Below are positions 47,216 through 58,660 of a DNA stretch of 64,000 nucleotides, one piece after another. The notes beneath the pieces are model-generated. The model was given only the letters and a program-made list of their open reading frames with translations. It did not search any database and had not been told where the DNA came from. Both the position numbers and the translations under genes were made by a program. Positions within the stretch are counted from its first letter, which is position 1. Every line of letters starts with the position of its first letter. This DNA comes from Whitmania pigra (Eukaryota > Annelida > Clitellata > Hirudinida > Haemopidae): the NCBI GenBank assembly GCA_021613335.1, contig JAJTWR010000159.1:296001-360000 (forward strand). Reading direction: 5' to 3'.

Positions 47216-47990
47216 CCATGTTTCCCCGAGATTAAGACCTCCCCCGAAAATAAGCCCTAGTTAAGATCGCCAGCTGGAATTTACAGTCGTATTTACCATA
47301 GGTCTGTTGCAATGTTCAATAACATAATGAAATTAATAATGTAACATCGGTAAAATTTTAGTGAAATATTAATATAATAAAGTACTGACAATGAAAATTA
47401 CGATTTCTGTATGTATTAGCAAGTAAAATAAAAAGGATAAGCAGACATTGTAAACAAACAGTCTAGTTAGTTAACTAACTCACTAGAATACAGTTGCATC
47501 GTGATGTGTTTATGAATCTTTTAATCCGATATGTGGTATGTGTAATAGATTTACCATTGATTGTTATTTCCACAAGATGAGTTCAAAAAGAAAAAGCTAT
47601 TCCATCGAATGCAAGAAAGGAATCGTGAAAAACTCACGTGACAAGAACATTACAGCTTTCGGTAAAGAAAAGAAATTGCAAACCCGAATGATCCACAGAG
47701 TGTGATGACCTCATTTAACAGGTGGACAACGGAAATGCTAAGACAAGTGTGAGTCGGAAACTTTGTGAAGCCTGTGAGCGATTGCGAGTTGGGTTAAGAA
47801 ATTGTAAAAACACTGCCAATGCAGCAAGAGACAAAAAGCACTCATTTAAAGAAAGTTTTCTCGCTGCTAAATATGAGACATACAGGTTCTGCGGGAAATG
47901 GATTCCCAAGCAATTCAGACAGGAAATCAGAGCAAAAATTATTATAAGACAGTGTCTTAGTTTCGGAGAAACACGGTAGTATTATAAACA
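47216..47990 (+). mobile_element. Pogo/Tigger-like element fragment with N-terminal HTH
   Basis: CATGTTTCCCCGAGATTAAG with CCCGAAAATAAGCCCTAG at 47216-47265 resembles a pogo-type transposon end. At 47578 an ATG frame reads MSSKRKSYSIECKKGIVKNS, the first helix-turn-helix of pogo-like transposases (RKSYSxExKxxVV pattern), and stops after about 42 residues. A second open frame (47722-47979) reads RKLCEACERLRVGLRNCKNT and FRQEIRAKIIIRQ without a recognised domain. The catalytic DDE region is absent. Confidence 0.5.
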
Positions 47991-48700
47991 GCAAAAAATA
48001 GTTAAAATTAGCAGAATAAAAAACCCCAAGCTCATTATATATTCATGGAAATATTTATCGAAAGCAACAGGGTTAGGATTGATCATTGACAACCTTCGCC
48101 TGCTTCTCAATCATTTCCTTCCCGCCAATGGAAGACACATTCAACATGGCTGCCTTCTTGCATTTGTTTCTTGGGTTTTCCCCGGAGAGCTATAAAAAGG
48201 GGGCAGGATGTATAAACGTTCCATGATATCTTTTATGACCATGTTTATGCCAGAAATTACCGCCATCAATTTTTAGCTCGAAAGCCGGTTTTAATTTCAT
48301 CCTGTTTCTTTTCTCTTCTTTTTATGGGGCAATGTTTTATTAATGTTTATTTAAGTGGACCTTTTAAAATATATATCAAAATAATTGTTAATTTACTCAG
48401 ATTTTCATAGATTTTAATTCCACAAAATTTCGTTTTCCACTTTCAGACGTTAGAGATGGTGAAAAATGTTGCAAGCATTTGAGACTGTTGTCATGACGAC
48501 ACGTGTTATGACGTCATACTATCCACACAAAGTCACCAAGACGTTCCAGCCAACCGTACTGTTAATTTGTTTGAGTGAGTTTCCATAGCAACCCTGAAGG
48601 TTGTCATTATTTTTAGAATTAAACATTTTCATTTTTATCGCCTGAATTCTTTCTAATTAATAAATTCATTATTTAATTGCACTTGTCATTAATTCACCAG
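47991..48700. other. Gene-free sequence
   Basis: Includes an X-box-like GTTTCCATAGCAAC (48579-48592) and a TGACGTCA-like site at about 48509 (ATGACGTCAT). No gene seen. Confidence 0.4.
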
Positions 48701-48701
48701 A

Positions 48702-48704
<3 letters not shown>

Positions 48705-48788
<84 letters not shown>

Positions 48789-48807
48789 TAATAATAATAA
48801 TAATAAC

Positions 48808-48848
<41 letters not shown>

Positions 48849-48892
48849 CAATAATAATAATAATAACAATAATAATAATAATAACAATAAAA
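48705..48892. repeat. AAT/AAC microsatellite
   Basis: AAT run with interspersed AAC units and several one-base slips. Confidence 0.9.
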
Positions 48893-49061
48893 CTGCAAAC
48901 CCTTCACATCGAGTGAATGTATGATTGAATTGAATAACTGAGGAGAAAATGGATCTGATAAGCAGGAAATTATTTCTCAGATGTTGACACTCCCAAGGAT
49001 AAATAAGAACTGTTGCCTTACTCAAGTGATTGTACCGATGTGTATGTTCTCACGTGATTGT

Positions 49062-49352
49062 AAGTATGCTGCCTATGTATTCATAAGATTGTACTGACAT
49101 GTATGCATGCGTATTCATAAGATTGTACTGACATGTATGCATGCGTATTCATAAGATTGTACTGACATGTATGCATGCATATTCATAAGATTGTACTGAC
49201 ATGTATGCATGCGTATTCATAAGATTGTACTGACATGTATGCATGTGTATTCATAAGATTGTACCGACATGTATGCACGTGTATTCATAAGATTGTACTG
49301 ACATGTATGCATGCGTATTCATAAGATTGTACTGACATGTACGCATGCGTAT
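49062..49352. repeat. 34-bp minisatellite, about eight copies
   Basis: The unit GTATTCATAAGATTGTACTG then ACATGTATGCATGC repeats with rare changes. Each unit holds the palindrome GCATGC or ATGCAT. Confidence 0.88.
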
Positions 49353-49585
49353 GTTTGGACTGACGTGTACCACGGGTATCGCAATTTCGATGCGAGTGAG
49401 TGTACTCATACGTCTGTACTTCTGAAGATCCTCGTAAAAGCTGCAGTGAGATGTTAATAGGACTTTTCTCGCATTTTATTCCGCATTTGCCTGTTTGTTC
49501 AACCATCCAAAGATTCAAAAGGTCATGACCTCTTTCGCATGAGCTTCATTCGAACATCTCTCAGCCCTAAAGTTCATCTGAGGAG

Positions 49586-49718
49586 GTCAATAGTTCACCT
49601 GTTTGTAGGTTACCGTTTAATAAATAATTTCAATAGTTCACCTGTTTGTAGGTTATCGTTTAATAAATATTTTCAATAGTTCACCTGTTTGTAGGTTATC
49701 GTTTAATAAATATTTTAT
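49586..49718. repeat. 42-bp tandem repeat, three copies
   Basis: Copies begin CAATAGTTCACCTGTTTGTA and continue GGTTATCGTTTAATAAATAT with only a few differences. Confidence 0.8.
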
Positions 49719-51344
49719 GCCATTTGTTTTATTGTTGTTTTGAATGCGTCATACGAAGATATAAGCTTCCTGAGGGGGAATTCAGAAAATCTTTTCAAAA
49801 CAAACGTCATATATCTTGATACAGCTTCAACAATCTGATGAAAATAAAATTTAAATAAAATAATAAAATCATTATCAGCATGATGAAATAATGTAAATAT
49901 TGATAATTAAATATTAAATTTGTTAATTTTTTAATTGGTAGATTTTTAGACTTCAATCCTCCGAAGATCTCATCTCGATCATCATCATAGTCGCTGTTTT
50001 ATAAACATACACAAACATCAAAATTATACACAAACATCTAACGCCACTTTGAACCGCAAGCATTCAGTCCTTTTTTAAAAAAATTCTTTTGATTATTATC
50101 ATATTTATTGCCCACCCATAGTCACGGTTTCATTATTATTCATTCATGAATATTTATTATGTGTCTCAGTAGTTTAAGAATCAACGTTATCAAGAATATT
50201 CTCAACTTTGCGAAATAATCATTTCAAGATATTATTAGTAATACTAATTAATTACGCCATGCTACATTACAATTACATTACATACAATAACGTTATAATT
50301 AATTTAGACTTAAATGGTCTTAATAATTAATGAGTGTTAATTGAAAGTTGGGATTGCATGAGAAAGTATTTCACGAAGATGATCATCTGTAATGAGAAGG
50401 ATGATTGAATAATTAAATTATTTTCTTATTTACGATTTCCATATACACGAAATCCAGCTTCGACGATATTATAACAATTCATATCATAATTACCTACTAA
50501 TCTATTTTTACCTACTTATTTATTTATTGATATTACAGCTATTATTGTTGTAATTATTTTTATTATAAATCATCTCCGATTACACTAGTCTATATTATAA
50601 TTATTGGTATTACAAATATTCCTAGTATACTTATTTATATTATAGTAAAGCATGTAACAATGTAACCGAGCATAGATGAAGTAATAAAGTTGAGATTACA
50701 AACTATAAAGTCGAAATATCGAGTTTGATTCATCCATTGAGAAATTCATTACGAGGCATCAACCAATAGAAGGCTGTACCCAAGGACGCAAAAATCGATC
50801 TCGTGACGTAAGCAGGAGGTCATATGTGAGCGATAATGCAGGATGTGTTTATGCCTTTGTTTCGGTTCCAACTGAAATCTTCTAAATATGCTCTTCTGCA
50901 AACATTTGTAATTAATTCCATCCTCATGTCACTTAACTGCTCAAGGGGAGGAGTCATTCGTAATATTTTGTTGAATTTCTAAATATTCTAAACGTAGAAC
51001 AATTTCTTCCACAAGCATTCGCTTTATGGTGCTTATTTTTAAAACTTTCTGCCTGTTCAATATTCAACAAGCTTAAAATATTGACGATTTATGACGTTTA
51101 ATTCTATTTTATTAACACGAGTGTTTTAAGCAGTCCAGTCAAGTTAGTCTGACAAATGAGCCCTACAATTGGATAAACAACTGTAACGAATTGATTATGC
51201 ATAATTGATATTATAATAAATTATTCATGTCGATGTTATATTTTACTTCTGAATGGATGTAAATGTTAAGATTATTATAAATAAACGATTATTGGGTCGG
51301 TGAGAGGGCAACTTGCGATGGTTGTCTTTGAAAAACATGCAACT
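49719..51344. other. Gene-free AT-rich sequence
   Basis: I read both strands and found no protein family, no long array and no element with clear ends. Confidence 0.4.
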
Positions 51345-51535
51345 TGCTTGAACATGTTTGTCTTTGTACATTTTAAATTGTACATGTTTGTCTTTGTACA
51401 TTTTAAATTGTACATGTTTGTCTTTGTACATTTTAAATTGTACATGTTTGTCTCTGTAAATTTTAATTTGTACATGTTTGTCTTTGTAAATTTTAAATTG
51501 TACATGTTTGTCTCTGTAAATTTTAATTTGTTTGT
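51345..51535. repeat. 30-bp minisatellite, six copies
   Basis: The unit CATGTTTGTCTTTGTACATT followed by TTAAATTGTA; the last three copies carry shared variants (GTAAATTTTAATTTG), showing stepwise duplication of variant units. Confidence 0.88.
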
Positions 51536-51835
51536 TAAATGACAAACATCTAAATAATGTCATCGTCATGGTTACGTTATTAGCGTACGTTAGGCAATAT
51601 TAAGCATTACGTTTTTCATTGGGTTTCTTCACTTTGTTTTGGCAAACAATAGAAACAAGTACACTGTGAATCTTTGCGGATGGAGAGAAAGGAAGAGTGA
51701 GAGATGGAGGACAGAAGATGATGGATCACCTCGGAATGAATTCAAGGCTTTCATTTCTTCGGCTGACTGGCAGAACCTTTGTTCACGTGACATTATAAAG
51801 CTCACCATCGTGCGCTGGAATGCTTACGAGGGCAC
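51536..51835. other. Non-repetitive open segment of unknown meaning
   Basis: The plus strand is open at 51639-51854 and reads YTVNLCGWRERKSERWRTED with more complex composition than its surroundings, but there is no ATG at the start and no recognised domain. Could be a chance frame or an exon. Confidence 0.2.
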
Positions 51836-52430
51836 TAATGTATTAATTTATTGACCTATTAATGCATTAATTTAGTAATGTATTAATGTAATAATTTAGT
51901 AACACATTAATGCATTAATTTAGTAACACATTAATACATTAATTTAGTAACATAATAATGTATTAATTTAGTAACACATTAATGTCAATAAATTAATATA
52001 GTAACATATTAATGCATTACTTTAGTAACATATTAATGTATTAATTTATTAACTCTTTGAAGTTCAAGATAGATGCTCTCTCATTTTGAATCATTCAAGC
52101 AATTATGAAATATTTGTAAGTAATTATGAAATAAACATATTAATATATTAATTTATTGACCTATTAATGCATTATTTTAGTGACGTGTTAATGTATTAAT
52201 TGATTGACCTATTAATGTACTAATTTAGCTACACATTCATGTATTAATTTAGTAACACATTAATGAATTAATTTAGTAACACGTTAATGTATTAATTTAG
52301 TAACATATTAATGCATTAACTTATTAACATAATAATATATTCGTTGACATATTAACATAAAAATTTTAATATTTAGTAACACATTAATATATTAATTTAT
52401 TAACATAATAATAAATGACATGCTAACATA
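51836..52430. repeat. Degenerate 22-bp satellite
   Basis: Units like ACACATTAATGTATTAATTT followed by AGTA repeat for 600 bases with frequent substitutions, interrupted by a non-repetitive block (52051-52133) that also occurs at 52636-52718. Confidence 0.75.
52051..52133. repeat. Direct repeat, first copy (about 82 bp)
   Basis: Begins AACTCTTTGAAGTTCAAGAT and runs through ATGCTCTCTCATTTTGAATC. The second copy is at 52636-52718 and differs at only a few positions. Confidence 0.85.
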
Positions 52431-52635
52431 AAAATGTATTCGTTAATGTTAATCTTAATGATTTACAAATTGCACTGGTACTCAGTCAATACAAATAATT
52501 ATGATTGGTTGCCTTTAAATAAATATTCTTGTTTTAATATGTGCCAAATTGATAAATATGCAAATAAATTCCAATTTTTAAAGACATGCGATGACTTGCA
52601 AGTAAGCTCCTCCTCTTTTGATCACGTGATTACGG

Positions 52636-52718
52636 AACTCTTTGAAGTTCAAGATGGATGCTCTCTGATTTTGAATCATTCAAGCAGTTATGAAATATTT
52701 GTAAGCAATTATGAAATA
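52636..52718. repeat. Direct repeat, second copy, next to a 21-bp array
   Basis: Second copy of the 52051-52133 block, 585 bases downstream. Its 3' end has expanded into about six copies of TAATTATGAAATATTTGTAA plus G (52676-52812); the first copy has only about two. Confidence 0.85.
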
Positions 52719-52859
52719 TTTTTAAGTTACTATGATATATTTGTAAGTAATTATGAAATATTTGTAAGTAATTATGAAATATTTGTAAGTAATTATGAAA
52801 TATTTGTAAATAATTTTTAAAAATTGAACCGTTGCAAACTTAACATGAAAATATTGCAG

Positions 52860-53357
52860 AATTTGACCTCCATTACCATCAACAACAACTCCGTCATCAC
52901 ATCATCGTCATCCTCCTCATCATCATCATCACCAACATCATCGACATGACTATAATTATAATTAGACAAAAAACAGTTGCGAAAATGTTAATGGAAAATG
53001 TGTGAAACCGCAAAAAAATAATTGGATTTAAAAAAATAAAAAATTGGAGTTGAAAAATTAAAATAATTGGACTTAAATTTTTTTTTAAATTGGATTTAAA
53101 AAATAATCTTGAGCAAAGCAACAATTAAACATTCAGGACTTTAAAATATTTAAGAGCATGTTTACAATGTGGATGTGTTGGACATGTCGTTTTTGTGTCA
53201 GTGACAACATTTAAAGCTTTTAAATGGAATCCCCTTTGCAGTAATTGTGAAGCCTACCATGTCAAATTAACAGAATAAAAGACCTTTTCAATCAATCAAT
53301 CAATCAATCAAGATCAACGATGAACATTTATGTCATCTTTCGTCCACCAACGGTTCG
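52860..53357. other. Gene-free sequence with ATC run and retroelement-like tail
   Basis: An ATC run lies at 52898-52950. At about 53240-53310, ACAGAATAAAAGACCTTTTC followed by AATC repeats looks like a retroelement 3' tail. Confidence 0.35.
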
Positions 53358-53582
53358 ATGGACCCGTTGAATCACCAACAAGCCTTTCAACAACAAATTA
53401 TGTATAACAACAACAACAAATTATCTACAACGACAACAACAAATTATCTACAACAACAAAAGCTTTCTTTGCAACGACATCATCGCCAAATTCAATACGA
53501 CGACAGCAACATTCCTCCATTGAAAAATAACGAAGCAGCACTTGGAGCGTTAATAAAACAAATGTGTTTTTTTATTTTTTAA
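53358..53582 (+). CDS. Q/N-rich open frame, possible first coding exon
   Basis: ATG GAC begins MDPLNHQQAFQQQIMYNNNN, followed by Thr, Gln and Asn runs and QRHHRQIQYDDSNIPPLKNN, then ends in FFIF and a stop. Such Q/N-rich N-termini are common in invertebrate transcription factors, and the frame is interrupted by CAA/AAC triplet runs. No confident donor site or downstream domain exon was found, so it may be only a CAA-rich repeat. Confidence 0.2.
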   Translation: MDPLNHQQAFQQQIMYNNNNKLSTTTTTNYLQQQKLSLQRHHRQIQYDDSNIPPLKNNEAALGALIKQMCFFIF

Positions 53583-55005
53583 TAAGACACAATTTCCTTT
53601 TAATGGAAAGCATTTTCCTGGTGATGATCGTCAGAAATTTATTTTTAAATGTAGGAAATGATTTAAAATATTGGAATATCCATATTTTATTTGAAAGCAG
53701 ATGTGAGGTTTCATGTCTGAAAGAATTATTTTTGGACCTCGCTTCTTATTGGATGTTGGAGACATGATGAAACATGGCTCATGACGTCACAGGGGGAGGA
53801 AAAGAAAGTTACAGGGTGCCATGGAATTTGTCTTGTGACACACGACTTGATCATTCATCAAAGTCTCCACAATAAACTTTCGCTCTGATGAATTTACAAG
53901 TTCATTAATCTATTAAAGGATTGTTTTAAAGCTCCAATCACGTTGACCAATCGATGAGTTGTGTTCTGCAATGAGAGCAAAACACCGACAGCTTTTCGTC
54001 ACATTAGGAAACCATTTCTTTCTTTCAACTTTTAATGCAAACAAATTTCAGCTTTAAAAACTCAAAGAATTTCCATTCGAATAAAATCTTCGATATTTCT
54101 TCACCTTCAAAATCTTCGATATTTCCTCATTTTCAATTTCTTCCAGGTCTCCTCAACATGGAAAGGAAACCAAGCCACCATCTTGAAACTTTTATAACGT
54201 TCCTACATCGGACCTATGCATTCGTAAACAAACGTTACCAAGACAAAATAATCAGCGGTGGTTTTTCATCATCAGGATCCAATCTTGAATCTATTAAAAA
54301 GGGATTCCATGCCGACCGGAGACTTCAAAGTTGATTGAAGGTTCAACTGGGAATTCCATGTTCGCTGACTGCAATTGATTCTAATTAATTTACAAAAATG
54401 TATAATAATTTAATTAAGTAAAATAATTAAAATCTATTTCATTGGCATTGATATAAATCGAGACTATTTCACAAGTAATTTGTGAGTTTTCCAGTGATAC
54501 GTTATTAATCACCGCATTATTAATCATCATCATTATCATTATCATTCTCATCATCAACATCATCGTCATCACCATCATGGCAGTTATTACACCGAAAGAA
54601 ACAGCAACAGAGATTATTGAGGGACATGCATCAGTTTTCTTGATCGTCATGTCTTCAATAAATAACCCATCATCTATAAATAATCCATCGACCACGTGAC
54701 TTAAATGTTTCATGCAGGTAACCAATCATCTCCGCTTTGATCGTCATGTTCGTTGAAGTTCATTGAAGTTCATTGAAGTTCAGTGGGTCACTGGTTCGTT
54801 AGCTAAATTTAAAAGCACTTGTTCACCTACTTATTCATTCTACTTAAATGTTACGAGCAATATTTGTTTGAATATTATAAATAATATATCTAATATTTAT
54901 TATCGTCAATATAAATAACATCTATTATTATAAATAACAAGCATTGTGATTATAACATAAGAAAGCATCGCCTCAGTGTAATTTCTAAAATGCAGCCATA
55001 AAATA
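53583..55005. other. Gene-free sequence
   Basis: Contains a 99-residue open stretch (54035-54334) without a domain, an ATC/ATT run (54518-54578) and a GTTCATTGAA tandem (54748-54782). No gene supported. Confidence 0.35.
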
Positions 55006-55009
55006 AATA

Positions 55010-55796
55010 TAATAATAGGCAGCCTTAAAATAAATATAATAATAATAGGCAGCCTTAGAATAAATATAATAATAATAGGCAGCCTTAGAATAAATATAAT
55101 AATAATATGCAGCCTTAGAATAAATATAATAATAATAGGCAGCCTTAGAATAAATATAATAATAATAGGCAGCCTTAGAATAAATATAATAATAATATGC
55201 AGCCTTAGAATAATATAATAATAATAGGCAGCCTTAGAATAAATATAATAATAATAGGCAGCCTTAGAATAAATATAATATAATAGGCAGCCTTAGAATA
55301 AATATATAATAATAATAGGCAGCCTTAGAATAAATATAATAATAATATGGCAGCCTTAGAATAAATATAATAATAATATGCAGCCTTAGAATAAATATAA
55401 TAATAATAGGCAGCCTTAGAATAAATATAATAATAATAGGCAGCCTTAGAATAAATATAATAATAATATGCAGCCTTAGAATAAATATAATAATAATAGG
55501 CAGCCTTAGAATAAATATAATAATAATAGGCAGCCTTAGAATAAATATAATAATAATATGCAGCCTTAGAATAAATATAATAATAATAGGCAGCCTTAGA
55601 ATAAATATAATAATAATATGCAGCCTTAGAATAAATATAATAATAATAGGCAGTCTTAGAATAAATATAATAATAATAGGCAGCCTTAGAATAAATATAA
55701 TAATAATATGCAGCCTTAGAATAAATATAATAATAATAGGCAGCCTTAGAATAAATATAATAATAATAGGCAGCCTTAGAATAAATATAATAAATA
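55010..55796. repeat. 30-bp minisatellite, about 26 copies
   Basis: The unit GCAGCCTTAGAATAAATATA followed by ATAATAATAG. Two variants alternate (TAGGC versus TATGC junctions) in a semi-regular higher-order pattern. Minus-strand frames read a 10-residue repeat (SKAAYYYYIY) or IIIIFILRLP; these follow from the period being a multiple of three. Confidence 0.95.
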
Positions 55797-57030
55797 TCGG
55801 GCATTTATAATGAAGAAGTGAGAAGCGAAAAGTGAATTCCCAGTGAAGAAAGTGTTGAAACTTCTTGAAAAAACTATCCTGCGGCATCATGCCGTGCACG
55901 TTCTCGAGGAAAACTGGAGTGGATTGACAATTGGAGACGTACTTAAATCCCCCTCATGAATATGCACGAGCGAATGATCTTCCACTTTGACCCAATTCAA
56001 TCAGTTAGTGGTCGGATTGATGTCCAATCATAACGCTGGATCGATGAGTGAAGTGAATTTATTTTCCAATCCATCAGACCTTTTGTGCTTTAAGATAATT
56101 CTTTTTCTGCTTGTGAGTGTTCATGGGTTTGATAATAATTAATAACAAGTAATAGCAAGTAATAGAAAGTATTAATAATTAATGACAAGTGTTAGTAATT
56201 AATACAATTAATAACAAGTAATAATAATTAATAACAAATATTAATAATTAATAGCAAGTAACAACAATTAATAACAAATATTAATAATTAATAACAAGTA
56301 ACAATAATTATTAATTAATAATTAACAATTAATTAATTAATTAATATACTGGAACTTATTTTATAACTCGTAACATGGCCATATTCGCTTCAATGAAAAT
56401 TAAGATTAAAATATTAAGAAATTATTTAAAGACATATATAACCACATTATGCTTACTTAAATGTATCATAACAATTAATTAATTAATAACAAGTGGTACA
56501 GGGGTAGCGAACTGATTTAATGGATCGGTATATTCTAATGTTACCCTTGGTCAACGAAAAAAATAACAAAGTGTCCGCGTTAAAATTAACTGGAAGAAAT
56601 TTTTTTAATTAAAAATGAATTCTTTTCGAAATGAATAATAAATTGTCTGAGAATAAATTGCATTAAAAACTCTTTCAATTTTGCACGAGAATGGAAAATT
56701 TCTCAGCAGATAATTTTGCAAAATCAGGATTTGCCGAGGTTTATGTGATGAATTTGAAATAATTTACCATTTCTAAAAATATTATTATTTATTATTATTG
56801 TACTGAGACACAATAAGCATTTCAGACTTTCATTCTCTTAAAAACACCTTCTTATTTTTCCAAGTATCCAGTCATTTATTTCATCTTAAATGGGTCCGTT
56901 CAGAAGCTTTTAGTGAATCATTAATATTTTAAATACGTTAGTAAATGATAAATTTAACATCATTAAATCAGTTACTTAAGAATACTTACATTAAAAATAA
57001 AGCTGCAACGAAGAATAAACACTTCTTTAC
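55797..57030. other. AT-rich, gene-free; AATTAATAACAAGT tandem at 56134-56345
   Basis: The TAATAACAAGTAATAG-like units are imperfect and give way to a TTAATTAATTAA palindrome-rich stretch. No gene seen. Confidence 0.45.
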
Positions 57031-57031
57031 T

Positions 57032-57035
<4 letters not shown>

Positions 57036-57096
<61 letters not shown>

Positions 57097-57097
57097 G
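57036..57097. repeat. GTT microsatellite, 20 units
   Basis: Pure TTG/GTT run. Confidence 0.9.
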
Positions 57098-57940
57098 GCA
57101 TCTCAAAGCAATCTAAGGTTTTGTTAAAGAGACATTTTTGAATTCTTTCTCGCACGAAATTGCCAAAAAATTGACTTATTCTCCCTTCTTTTCACAGCTC
57201 GCACGGAAATGTTTTAAATTAGCATTTCGTAAAAATATAAAAAAAAACACGAATTAGTTCAGACTTGCAATAATTGGGCAGTAACTAAAAATAATTAAAC
57301 TTTAATCTCTTAATCTTTGATTTAATTTATTTTCAATTAATTCCATTCCTTAAAAATGCGCTTCGATTGCAACGAAAATGTTGTGAAGTTGTGGAAGACA
57401 AGGTTTCCATCTGAAGTTCATCGGAAGTTCCAATGACGACGTAATGTCAATCAATCAAGAAATATATTTATTAATTCACTATTATTATAATTTAATAAGA
57501 TTTAAATATTATTTATTAACGGTTAAAATATAAACAATCTCAAAATATCTCAAATGAATAGATAGATGGGTTGGTTGATAGGAAGATGGATTAGAAACTT
57601 TATTAATGGTTTAAATGTATGAATTCATTTATTCAGTTATTCAATAGAAATTTTAAAAAATGTTTATTGTATTTATGTCATTGATTCAAATATTTAAAAA
57701 CATTGTTTCGTTAGCCATAAGAACAACAATTTGGACAACTTGGCACATTTCATTCAGTTCTTATTTTCCATGAATTTGGAGAAAATCTAAAAAAAATCCC
57801 GATTTTTTTAAGATGGCAATGCAATACTTATCAATTAGATTTGTAAACTTAAATAAAGGTATTATTAATATTGTTATTAATGATATTATTGATGTTAGTA
57901 ATGATATTATTATATTACTGTTCCAGTTCTTATTGTAATT
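57098..57940. other. Gene-free AT-rich sequence
   Basis: No protein family or element with clear ends. Confidence 0.4.
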
Positions 57941-57944
57941 GTTA

Positions 57945-58130
<186 letters not shown>

Positions 58131-58500
58131 TCTGCTAGGTCCTCTGAAATATTCCTGCGTCACAGTCAAGTATAAAAGCTTGAGGGTGGAATAAATCAAA
58201 AAATGTTTTTGTGTCTCGCCCCCTTTCGACGTTGAAAATTCTCAACAATGTTCTCTTCTCAGTTTCTTCATGCTCCACTGACCTCATCAGCTGATGAAGC
58301 GGGAACTTGCATGGTAGGATTAGCTCAGATCCTTCGCACATTTTGGCGCGAAATACTTGCTGCTTTTTCGCATCGTTCCTCTTCTCCGGTCGTGTTTTTA
58401 ACCCGCAAATAAATCTTACAAACACGTCGACCCTTTCAGTTCTGGGGAATTATGCGATGGATGACTGGACGAATGAACAGATAGATGGATGGATGGCTGG
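58131..58500. other. Unassigned segment of mixed composition
   Basis: A 96-residue minus-strand open stretch (58135-58425) reads FICGLKTRPEKRNDAKKQQV and has balanced composition, but I recognise no family and no splice partners. AGTATAAAAGC at about 58168 looks like a TATA box by chance or otherwise. Confidence 0.2.
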
Positions 58501-58508
58501 CTGGGTAG

Positions 58509-58660
58509 CTAGATAGGATTTGGATGAATGGATGGATGGATGGATGGATGGATTGATAGATTGATGAACGGATGAATGGATAGATGGACGTATGGATAGG
58601 TGAGTAGATGGATAGGTAAGTAGATGGATGGATAGATGAACGGATGGATAGGTGACCAGG
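58509..58660. repeat. Imperfect TGGA repeat
   Basis: GGATGGATGGAT run decaying into GATGAACGGATGAATGGATA-like variants. Confidence 0.8.

Noticed and set aside
54035..54334. 99-residue open frame starting MQTNFSFKNSKNF
   Set aside because: Balanced composition, but no domain, no splice partners and no recognisable family.
55010..55796. Regular 30-base repeats resembling a CRISPR array
   Set aside because: The repeats are contiguous with no unique spacers, and the window is clearly animal DNA.
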